A stretch of DNA of 64,000 bases from NCBI RefSeq assembly GCF_019799925.1, contig NZ_JABGCG010000006.1:62001-126000 (forward strand), in the 5' to 3' direction. The notes under the pieces were generated by a model, which had not been told where the DNA came from, ran no database searches, and saw only the letters and a list, made by a program, of their open reading frames with translations. Below are positions 42,817-49,726 of the stretch, in pieces (position 1 is the stretch's first letter; every line of letters starts with the position of its first letter). The translations under genes and the position numbers were made by a program. Source of the DNA: Blastococcus sp. CPCC 205250 (GTDB lineage: Bacteria > Actinomycetota > Actinomycetes > Mycobacteriales > Geodermatophilaceae).

Positions 42817-43328
42817 GCGGCGACGTGCTCCCGGTTGGCGCAGGTGCTGTCGCAGAACCGGCGGCTGGCGTTGCGGGTGAGGTCCACCAGGGCGTCGTCG
42901 CAGCCCCGGGCCGAGCAGCGGCGCAGCCGGTCCAGCGCGCCGGCGCGGACGACGTCGGCCACCGCCATCGCCGCCTCGACGCCCATCCGGTCGGCCACGG
43001 AGGCGGTCGGCTCGGTCGCGTGGACGTGGTAGCCCCAGCCGTCGTGCCGGACCAGCTGGGGCAGCGCGGAGCCGTCGCGCAGCAGCCGGTTGACCACGGC
43101 GACGACGCCGTCCTCGTCGGCGTCCCAGATCCCGGCGAGCACGGTGCGCAACCGGTGCACCGCGGCCAGCTCGGCGGCGTCGCCGACCCGGCTGCCGGTG
43201 AAGCCCCAGGCGTCCAGGAACGCGGCCAGAGCGGGCGGGTCCGGCAGCCGCTCCTCGCCGTCGGCCGCGGTGTTCACCAGAGCGGTCGCGGCCGCCAGCG
43301 CGATCTCCGTGTCATGGGCGAACAGCAT
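42789..43328 (-). CDS. CGNR zinc-finger / ABATE domain transcriptional regulator
   Basis: A 179-aa regulator. An N-terminal stress-response ABATE domain (LVNTAADGEERLPDPPALAAFL) precedes a C-terminal treble-clef zinc finger with cysteines in RRCSARGCDDALVD and RRFCDSTCANREHV. The usual CGNR tetrad reads CANR. It is divergent from an EamA transporter, a common arrangement, with an inverted repeat between them that it may bind. Confidence 0.85.
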   Translation of the reverse strand: MLFAHDTEIALAAATALVNTAADGEERLPDPPALAAFLDAWGFTGSRVGDAAELAAVHRLRTVLAGIWDADEDGVVAVVNRLLRDGSALPQLVRHDGWGYHVHATEPTASVADRMGVEAAMAVADVVRAGALDRLRRCSARGCDDALVDLTRNASRRFCDSTCANREHVAAYRARRATG

Positions 43329-43332
43329 GTGA

Positions 43333-43380
43333 CTCCTGACTCTGTTACCGTCCCGGCGTCAGGAGCGTACGTCTCCTGAC
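43333..43380. promoter_or_regulatory. candidate operator of the CGNR regulator
   Basis: GTCAGGAG (43358-43365) and CTCCTGAC (43373-43380) form an 8-bp inverted repeat with a 7-nt spacer; a third half-site CTCCTGAC lies at 43333-43340. All are in the 74-bp divergent promoter of the CGNR and EamA genes. Confidence 0.6.
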
Positions 43381-43402
43381 CCCTGACAGGGAGGGAGTCG
43401 CC

Positions 43403-44368
43403 GTGCCGGCCCGCCGCACCGGACCGCTCGGACTGCTGCTGGCGGTGCTCTCCGCCGCCGCCTTCGGGACCGCCGGGGTCTTCGCCACCGGTCTGCTGGA
43501 CGCCGGCTGGACCGCCGGCTCGGCCGTGACGGCGCGCCTGTCCGTGGCCGCGCTGGCGCTGACGGTCCCGGCCGTCCTCCAGTTGCGCGGACGCTGGCCG
43601 CTGCTGCGCTCCAACGCCGGTGCGGTCGTCGCCTTCGGCGCCCTCGCCGTCGCGCTGCCCCAGTTCGCCTACTTCTCCGCGGTCTCCCGGCTCTCGGTCG
43701 GGGTGGCGCTGCTGCTCGAGTACTCCGGCGTCCTGCTCGTCGTCCTGTGGACCTGGCTGCGGCTGGGGCAGCGGCCCAGCGCGGTCACCGGCGCCGGTGT
43801 GGTGGTCGCGCTCGGCGGGCTGGTGCTGGTGCTCGACGTCGCCAGCGGCGCGCGGATCGACCCGGTGGGCGTGGTGTGGGGCCTCGTGGCGGCCGTGGGC
43901 CTGGCGTCCTACTTCGTCCTCTCCGCCCGGACCGAGGACGCCCTCCCGCCGCTGGTCAGCGCCTGGGCCGGGCTGGGGGTCGGGGCGCTCGTCCTCGGGG
44001 CGGCGGCGCTCGTCGGCGCGCTGCCGTGGCGGACGACGGCCGCCGACGTCGAGTTCGCCGGGCGGACGACGAGCTGGCTGGTGCCGGTCCTGGGCCTGTC
44101 CCTGCTCGCCGCGGCGTTCGCCTACGCCACGGGGATCGCGGCGGTCCGGCGCCTGGGCTCGCGGGTCAGCTCCTTCGTGGGGCTCAGCGAGGTGCTGTTC
44201 GCGGTCGTCGCCGCCTGGCTGGCGCTGGCCCAGCGGCCGGGACCGGCGCAGCTCGTCGGCGGCGTCGTCGTCCTGGCCGGGATCGTGCTCGTCCGGCTCG
44301 GGGAGCGACCGGCCGAGGCGCCGGCCGTCGCCGTCGACCCCCTCCCGGTCGGCACGCCGGACCGCTGA
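43403..44368 (+). CDS. EamA (DMT superfamily) transporter
   Basis: A 321-aa inner-membrane protein with ten helices in two EamA repeats (first about 10-145, second about 155-300). FGTAGVFATGLL in helix 1 and LLEYSGVLLVVLWTWLRLGQRP in helices 4-5 are family-typical. It probably exports amino acids, nucleosides or drugs. GTG 43403 has GGGAGGGAG upstream. The regulator is the divergent CGNR protein by position. Confidence 0.88.
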   Translation: MPARRTGPLGLLLAVLSAAAFGTAGVFATGLLDAGWTAGSAVTARLSVAALALTVPAVLQLRGRWPLLRSNAGAVVAFGALAVALPQFAYFSAVSRLSVGVALLLEYSGVLLVVLWTWLRLGQRPSAVTGAGVVVALGGLVLVLDVASGARIDPVGVVWGLVAAVGLASYFVLSARTEDALPPLVSAWAGLGVGALVLGAAALVGALPWRTTAADVEFAGRTTSWLVPVLGLSLLAAAFAYATGIAAVRRLGSRVSSFVGLSEVLFAVVAAWLALAQRPGPAQLVGGVVVLAGIVLVRLGERPAEAPAVAVDPLPVGTPDR

Positions 44369-44492
44369 GATCCGGTGCCGGGGGTGCTGCGGGCCCGCGC
44401 CGGGGGATGGGCCATGATGGGCCGGTCAGGTCGCGTGCGACATGCCCCGGGCCCCGGTCCGGACGGAGCGCTCTCGTGGGGGACAGGTAGGC

Positions 44493-44627
44493 GTGCACGG
44501 GGGCGACGTCGGACCGGCTGCGACCGGCGCGGAGGACGGCGCGCCCGTCGCCGCGTGGCCGCGCCACCAGGACCGCCCACGGCCGGCCGGTGCCGGTCCG
44601 CACCGGGAGGAGGGGGCGCCGGCATGA
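44493..44627 (+). CDS. possible small upstream peptide gene
   Basis: A 44-codon frame from GTG 44493 with G/C-biased third positions, ending in an ATGA overlap with the ATP-binding protein start at 44624. Composition (Gly/Pro/Arg/His-rich) gives no family. It may be a coupled leader peptide or simply chance. Confidence 0.25.
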   Translation: MHGGDVGPAATGAEDGAPVAAWPRHQDRPRPAGAGPHREEGAPA

Positions 44628-45115
44628 CCGACCGCATCAGGACGCCGGCGGAGTACGCCGAGGCCTACGCGTCGTGGCACAGCGACAGCCCGGTCCCCAC
44701 CGCGGCCGAGACCCGGCTGTCCCTGCGGCTGGAGTCGCTGCGCGGCCTGAGCGTCGTGCGCCGGCAGGTGCAGCAGTTCCTGCTCTCCTCGCTGGGCATC
44801 ACGCCGGAGCAGGACGTCCCCGCGGCCGTCGAGGACGCCGTCGAGCGGGCCGTCCTGGTGATCGACGAGCTCACGTCGAACGCGCTGCGGCACGGCTCGA
44901 CCCCGTCGAGCCTGCACATCGGCGACGACGAGGGCCGCTGGATCGTCATCGTGACCGACGCCGCTCCGGACCGGGCTCCGACCCCGGCCCTCGAGCGTCC
45001 CGCCGGGCAGGGCGGCTACGGCCTCTACGTGATCGCCGACCTCACCACCGAGCACGGCGTCCACTACGAGTCCGACCGCAAGCTCGTCTGGGCCTGCCTG
45101 GTCAAGCCCGGCTGA
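44624..45115 (+). CDS. RsbW-like ATP-binding protein (GHKL anti-sigma-type kinase)
   Basis: A 163-aa protein with a HATPase_c_2 domain (about 50-160). The N-box VIDELTSNALRHGS and the late GQGGYGLYVIADLTTEHG (G-box) are clear. Such proteins bind and phosphorylate STAS anti-anti-sigma factors or sigma factors. The N-terminal ~45 residues are an unassigned extension. GGGAGGAGG precedes ATG 44624. Its partner could be the STAS protein at 53884, or one elsewhere. Confidence 0.85.
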   Translation: MTDRIRTPAEYAEAYASWHSDSPVPTAAETRLSLRLESLRGLSVVRRQVQQFLLSSLGITPEQDVPAAVEDAVERAVLVIDELTSNALRHGSTPSSLHIGDDEGRWIVIVTDAAPDRAPTPALERPAGQGGYGLYVIADLTTEHGVHYESDRKLVWACLVKPG

Positions 45116-45134
45116 GCGCCGGGCGGCTCCGCCG

Positions 45135-45158
45135 GCGGCCCCTGTCGACGGGGGCCGC
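45135..45158. terminator. bidirectional hairpin
   Basis: GCGGCCCC (45135-45142) and GGGGCCGC (45151-45158) with an 8-nt loop, between the convergent ATP-binding and BldC-like genes. Confidence 0.7.
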
Positions 45159-45172
45159 GGGCGCCGATCGGG

Positions 45173-45550
45173 TCAGGCGACGTCGGTGCGCGCGTCGGCC
45201 AGGTACTCGCGCACGGCCGGCTCGGGGACCCGGAAGGACCGCCCGACGCGCACGGCCGCCATCTCGCCGCCGTGCACCAGGCGGTACACCGTCATCTTCG
45301 AGACCCGCATGATCGCCGCGACCTCGGCGACGGTCAGGAACGCGACGGCGGGGCGCGGGGCGGGGCGCTCGGTCATCGGGCGCGCGGCCGCGGGGTGGGG
45401 CATGCCCGGACGCATCGCCATCGGACGCTGACCCAGCGGCCCGGCACCGGGCTGCAGGCGGGCACCCGCCGGCTGGTACCCGGCGGGACGCCGGCCGGGA
45501 GCCGCCTGACGGGCGAGGGCGGGAGCGGGGGAGCGCTGGGGCAGGGACAC
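45173..45550 (-). CDS. BldC-like helix-turn-helix (excisionase-type) protein
   Basis: A 125-aa protein. The C-terminal ~55 residues form a MerR-like/excisionase HTH (FLTVAEVAAIMRVSKMTVYR, then GRSFRVPEPAVREYL) nearly identical in form to actinobacterial BldC-type DNA-binding proteins. The N-terminal ~65 residues are Pro/Ala/Arg-rich and disordered, an extension not found in the short (68-aa) BldC. It probably binds direct repeats in DNA as a global developmental or stress regulator. GTG 45550 has AGAGGAA upstream. Confidence 0.85.
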   Translation of the reverse strand: MSLPQRSPAPALARQAAPGRRPAGYQPAGARLQPGAGPLGQRPMAMRPGMPHPAAARPMTERPAPRPAVAFLTVAEVAAIMRVSKMTVYRLVHGGEMAAVRVGRSFRVPEPAVREYLADARTDVA

Positions 45551-45777
45551 GGGGGTTCCTCTCGGTGGCGGTCCAGCAGGCCCGGGTCCGGGTCGCGGCT
45601 GGCGAACGCTGTGCGTTCGTGCTGATACCGACCGTAAGGGCTCAGTCGCCCGCCGTGCGAGGACAGAGAGGACGAGACGAACCGGTCCGCTTCGTCACAT
45701 GTTGACCGTGCGCCGGGCGGGGTGCGTGCGAGTCGTGAGGTGACAGGCGCAGGCGCCGCTGCGGCGACGGACGGGGA

Positions 45778-45981
45778 TCAGACGCCGACGGCCGTGCCGC
45801 AGACCGTGCACACCTCGAGGTCGCGCCGTCCCCAGCGGGCGACGGGCACGAAGAAGACCGTGAGCTGCCGGGACTCCCGCACCCGCGCCCACGTCGTCGT
45901 GTTGCCACAGGTGGGGCAGGTGCGGACCTCGCCGGGCCCGAGCTCACGCTGCTTGGTGCCGAACCCGAAGAGGAAGAACAT
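45778..45981 (-). CDS. zinc-ribbon domain protein
   Basis: A 67-aa protein with two CxxC knuckles: CPTCGNTT near residue 22 and CTVCGTAVGV at the C-terminus. Between them is a hydrophobic TVFFVPVARW strand. The first residues (MFFLFGFGTKQRE) are hydrophobic, as in the family of small actinobacterial zinc-ribbon proteins of unknown role. It is monocistronic. Confidence 0.8.
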   Translation of the reverse strand: MFFLFGFGTKQRELGPGEVRTCPTCGNTTTWARVRESRQLTVFFVPVARWGRRDLEVCTVCGTAVGV

Positions 45982-46020
45982 CGCAGCAGCCTAGGTCGGC
46001 AGCGGGAGCTCCGCCGGGCG

Positions 46021-46440
46021 TCAGTGCGCGGGAGGCCGCAGCCGCTCATCGGGGACGACCGCCACGCCCAGGATCTCGATCATGGCCTCGGGCTGCCAGA
46101 GCGCCGTGCAGCCGATGCCGGCCATCGCGGGGTAGACCGGCCCGGCGAGCTCGCGCCAGACGCGCCCGATCTCCCGGCCGTGGGCCTGGTAGTCCGGGAT
46201 GTCGGTCAGGTAGATCGTCAACGTCACGAGGTCCTCCGGCCGGCCCCCGACCTCCCGCAGCGTGGCGAGCAGGTTGCCGAAGGCCTGCCGGAACTGCTCG
46301 ACGATGCCGCCCTCGACGATCCGCATGTCTCTGTCGAGCGCGGTCTGGCCGGCCAGGTAGAGGGTGTTGCCGCTGAGCGTCCCGTGCGAGAAGCCACTCG
46401 GGGTCGGCAGCGCGGCGGGGTTCACGGGGATCGGGAGCAC
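46021..46440 (-). CDS. RidA family protein
   Basis: A 139-aa RidA/YjgF-like protein with LYLAGQTALD, FGNLLATLREVGG and a C-terminal region AMAGIGCTALWQPEAMIEI. The usual catalytic Arg of the RidA motif (R-x-C-x-Q-x) is not seen in its standard place, where GCTALWQPE is present instead, so deaminase activity on enamines is uncertain. GTG 46440 follows GGAGG. It is divergent from the aryl-CoA operon and may process a reactive nitrogen intermediate from that pathway. Confidence 0.82.
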   Translation of the reverse strand: MLPIPVNPAALPTPSGFSHGTLSGNTLYLAGQTALDRDMRIVEGGIVEQFRQAFGNLLATLREVGGRPEDLVTLTIYLTDIPDYQAHGREIGRVWRELAGPVYPAMAGIGCTALWQPEAMIEILGVAVVPDERLRPPAH

Positions 46441-46494
46441 GGTGCCTCCATGGGGTCCGGTGGCCGGTCCGCGGCCGGGGGGCGCATCTGCGTA

Positions 46495-46524
46495 TTGACT
46501 TCCGGTGACGACGGTGAAGAATAG
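46495..46524 (+). promoter_or_regulatory. putative promoter of the aryl-CoA operon
   Basis: TTGACT (46495-46500), 18-bp spacer and GAATAG (46519-46524), in an AT-richer block upstream of the cupin gene. Confidence 0.4.
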
Positions 46525-46581
46525 TGCATGCCGGGCCGCGGCGACAGGCCGCGCCGGCCCGCCGAGGAGGAGGAGCCGGCC

Positions 46582-47076
46582 ATGCAGCCGACCGACGACG
46601 ACGTCCACCGCCCCGCTCCGACGGGCGACAACCGGATGTATGCGAACGAGAGCGGGCTGGTCGTGCCCCACGTGACCCGCGGCGGGCTCGAGTCGCACCG
46701 CACCGGCCAGTCGGAGGGTGCCTCGCGCATCGCCGGCGTCAGCCCGGAGCACACGCCCGCGACGCGGATCTGGTTCGGCAAGGTCAGCAACGAGCCGGGG
46801 TACCGGTCCGTCCCGCACCACCACGGCGAGGCCGAGACCGGCGGCTACGTCCTGTCGGGCCGCGCGCGGATCTACTTCGGCGCGCGCTACGAGGACTACA
46901 TCGACATGGAGGAGGGCGACTGGGTCTTCGTGCCGCCCTACATGCCCCACGTCGAGTGCAACCTCGACCGCAACCGCCCGCTCACCTGGATGACCACCCG
47001 GACGCCGGACAACATCGTGGTCAACCTCGCCGAGATCGCCGATGCCGCCCTGAAGCACTGGGCCGACCGCCCGTGA
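46582..47076 (+). CDS. cupin domain protein
   Basis: A 164-aa single-domain cupin. Metal-ligand motif 1 is PHHHGEAETGGYVLSG (His/His/Glu) and motif 2 PPYMPHVECN with its His. Start ATG 46582 has GGAGGAGG upstream; a longer frame begins at 46528. The protein is too small for a gentisate dioxygenase and more like isomerase or regulatory cupins. First gene of the aryl-CoA operon, its stop overlapping tesB (GTGA). Confidence 0.85.
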   Translation: MQPTDDDVHRPAPTGDNRMYANESGLVVPHVTRGGLESHRTGQSEGASRIAGVSPEHTPATRIWFGKVSNEPGYRSVPHHHGEAETGGYVLSGRARIYFGARYEDYIDMEEGDWVFVPPYMPHVECNLDRNRPLTWMTTRTPDNIVVNLAEIADAALKHWADRP

Positions 47077-48002
47077 CCGCGACGCCGCAGGAGGCCCCCA
47101 CCTCCGAGGTCTTCACCGCGGCCGTGACGCTCGACCAGCGGGAGCCCCGCCACTTCGACGTCGCCTACGCCGCCACCACCCAGCCCTGTCCGTGGCCCAA
47201 GGCCTACGGCGGGGACCTGGTCGCGGCGGCCGCCGCCGCGGCGATGCGCACCGTCCCGGAGGCGGGGGAGGGCGGCAAGTCGCTGCACTCGATGCACTCG
47301 TACTTCATGCGGCCGGCCGACATCGGCGCCGAGGTGGTGTACGAGGTGGAGCTCCTGCGCGACGGCCGCGGGTACAGCACCCGCCAGGTCCGCGGCTACC
47401 AGAGGGACAAGCCGGTCTACGTCGCGCTGGCCTCCTTCGCCGCCGGTGAGCCGGGCGGCACCCACGCCGCGCGCTCGCCGGAGGTGCCCTCGCCCGAGTC
47501 GCTGCCGTCGGCGGCGGAGTACCTGGCCGACCGCTCGGGCGGGACGATGACCGAGGAGTCCAAGGCCTACTGGAGCGGTGGCCGCAGCTTCGACATGCGC
47601 CACGTCCCCGGGCCGGTCTACCTCACCGTCGAGGGGGAGCGGACCCCGCACCAGGCGATCTGGTTGCGCCCCCACGACCGGCTGCGCGAGGTCCCCGGGC
47701 TGACCCGGGCCCAGCGCGACCTCGCCGCCCTCGCCTACGCCTGCGACTACACGATCCTGGAACCGGTGCTGCGGGTGCTGGACCTGGCCTGGGCCGACCC
47801 GCGGGTGGTCACCGCGAGCCTGGACCACGCGATGTGGTTCCACGACGTCCCGGACGAGGGCGTCGTGGACGACTGGCTGCTGTACGCGCAGGAGGCCGGC
47901 CACGCCCGGTCCGGGCGCGGGGTCGGTCACGGACGCTTCTTCACCCCCGACGGCCGGCACCTCGCGACCGTCGTCCAGGAAGGCCTGGTCCGGGCCTCCT
48001 GA
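47073..48002 (+). CDS. tesB: acyl-CoA thioesterase II
   Basis: A 309-aa TesB-type enzyme with two hotdog folds. WPKAYGGDLVAAAAAAA near 45-60, SLHSMHSYFMRPAD, VTASLDHAMWFHD and GVGHGRFFTPDGRHLATVVQEGL are family blocks (the Asp/Ser/Gln triad is spread across the second domain). It hydrolyses acyl- or aryl-CoA to the acid. It overlaps the cupin gene by 4 bp and precedes an aryl-CoA ligase, so it may recycle CoA from aromatic thioesters in this pathway. Confidence 0.88.
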   Translation: MTATPQEAPTSEVFTAAVTLDQREPRHFDVAYAATTQPCPWPKAYGGDLVAAAAAAAMRTVPEAGEGGKSLHSMHSYFMRPADIGAEVVYEVELLRDGRGYSTRQVRGYQRDKPVYVALASFAAGEPGGTHAARSPEVPSPESLPSAAEYLADRSGGTMTEESKAYWSGGRSFDMRHVPGPVYLTVEGERTPHQAIWLRPHDRLREVPGLTRAQRDLAALAYACDYTILEPVLRVLDLAWADPRVVTASLDHAMWFHDVPDEGVVDDWLLYAQEAGHARSGRGVGHGRFFTPDGRHLATVVQEGLVRAS

Positions 48003-48058
48003 GGCCCGGTCCCTCCCCCCGCCGCGCGCCGGCACCCACGGCCCCGAGAGGACCTCCC

Positions 48059-49717
48059 ATGCCGTTGTCCCCGAGTGCCCACGTCGACACCTTCCCGCGC
48101 GACTCCCTGCCGCCGGCGGAGCTGTGGCCCCGCCTGGAGTTCACCACCCCGCAGCTGCAGTTCCCGGAGCGGCTGAACGCGGCTTCGGAGCTCGTCGACG
48201 CCGCGGTGGCGGCGTACGGCCCCGACCGCCCGGCGCTGCGGACCGACACCGGGGAGGTGTGGTCCTACGGCGAGCTCCAGCGCCGGACGAACCAGGTCGC
48301 CCAGGTACTCGTCGAGGACCTGGGGCTGGTGCCGGGCAACCGGGTGCTGCTGCGCTCGCCGAACAACCCCTGGCTCGTCGCCGCGTGGCTCGGCGTGCTC
48401 AAGGCCGGCGGCGTCGCCGTCGCCACCATGAGCGCGCTGCGGGCCCGGGAGATCGCGCCGGTCGTGGCGCGGTGCCGTCCGGCGTTCGCGCTGGTCGACT
48501 CCCGCTACACCGCCGACGTCGAGCAGGTGCGCGACAGCGAGGCCCCGGAGCTGGTGGTGGTGCCCGTCGGGGGCGACGGCGACACGGACCTCCTGGCGCG
48601 CTGCGCGACGAAGTCCGGGGAGTTCACCGCCGTCGACACCGCGGCCGACGACGTGGCCCTGTTCGGCCCGACGTCGGGCAGCACCGGCGTCCCGAAGATC
48701 ACCACGCACTTCCACCGGGACGTGCTCGCGATCGACGCCACGTTCGGCCGGGAGGTGCTGCGCCTGCGGTCCGACGACGTCGTGGCCTGCACCGCGCCGC
48801 TGGGGTTCACCTTCGGGCTCGGGATGCTCGTGGCCTTCCCGCTCCGGGCGGGGGCCTGCACGTTCCTGGTCGAGGCCGCGACCCCGCCCCGCCTGGCCGA
48901 CCTGGTGCAGGAGCACGGGGTCACGGTGCTGGCCACCGCCCCGACGGGGTACCGCCAGGTCCTCAAGGCGGGCAAGGTCGGGCAGCTGCGCGGCCTGCGC
49001 GCCGCGGTGAGCGCCGGCGAGCACATCCCGCGGGCGGTGTGGGAGGAGTACGAGCGCGAGCTGGGCCTGCGGATCATCGACGGCATCGGCGCGACGGAGA
49101 TGCTGCACATCTTCATCTCCGCCGCCGGCGACGAGATCCGGCCCGGGTCGACCGGCCGGCCGGTCCCGGGCTACCGGGCCACGGTCCTCGGCCCGGAGGG
49201 GGAGGAGCTGCCGCCCGGGGTCGAGGGCAGACTGGCCGTCATCGGGCCCACCGGCTGCCGCTACCTCGACGACGAGCGGCAGCGCAGCTACGTCGTCGAC
49301 GGCTGGAACGTCACCGGCGACACCTTCAGCCGGGACGAGGACGGCTACTTCCACTACCACGCCCGGACCGACGACATGATCGTCTCCTCCGGGTACAACA
49401 TCGGCGCCCCCGAGGTCGAGGCGGCCATCGACACCCACCCCGACGTCCTGGAGTCCGGCGTGGTGGGGGAGCCCGACCCCGAGCGCGGGTCGATCGTCTG
49501 CGCGTTCGTGGTGCTGCGCGACGGCGTGGTCGCCGACGCGGCCAAGGCCCGGGAGATCCAGGACCACGTCAAGCAGCTGCTGGCGCCGTACAAGTACCCG
49601 CGCGACGTCCGCTTCTGTCCGTCACTGCCGCGCAACACCAGCGGCAAGCTGCAGCACTACGTGCTGCGCCGCATCGTCGAGGACGAGGAGGCGACCTCGC
49701 TCGCCTCCTCGTCGTGA
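48059..49717 (+). CDS. aryl-CoA ligase (AMP-forming), benzoate/2-aminobenzoate-CoA ligase-like
   Basis: A 552-aa ANL-superfamily acid-CoA ligase. The P-loop-like motif is FGPTSGSTGVPK (about 205-216), the GIGATEMLHIF motif confers the aryl site, the hinge is GWNVTGDTF, and SGYNIGAPEVE and the terminal NTSGKLQ contain the catalytic Lys. The pattern is that of 2-aminobenzoate-CoA or salicylate-CoA ligases. It activates an aromatic acid for the hydroxylase encoded next. Spacing to that gene is 9 bp. Confidence 0.85.
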   Translation: MPLSPSAHVDTFPRDSLPPAELWPRLEFTTPQLQFPERLNAASELVDAAVAAYGPDRPALRTDTGEVWSYGELQRRTNQVAQVLVEDLGLVPGNRVLLRSPNNPWLVAAWLGVLKAGGVAVATMSALRAREIAPVVARCRPAFALVDSRYTADVEQVRDSEAPELVVVPVGGDGDTDLLARCATKSGEFTAVDTAADDVALFGPTSGSTGVPKITTHFHRDVLAIDATFGREVLRLRSDDVVACTAPLGFTFGLGMLVAFPLRAGACTFLVEAATPPRLADLVQEHGVTVLATAPTGYRQVLKAGKVGQLRGLRAAVSAGEHIPRAVWEEYERELGLRIIDGIGATEMLHIFISAAGDEIRPGSTGRPVPGYRATVLGPEGEELPPGVEGRLAVIGPTGCRYLDDERQRSYVVDGWNVTGDTFSRDEDGYFHYHARTDDMIVSSGYNIGAPEVEAAIDTHPDVLESGVVGEPDPERGSIVCAFVVLRDGVVADAAKAREIQDHVKQLLAPYKYPRDVRFCPSLPRNTSGKLQHYVLRRIVEDEEATSLASSS

Positions 49718-49726
49718 GGGGGAACC

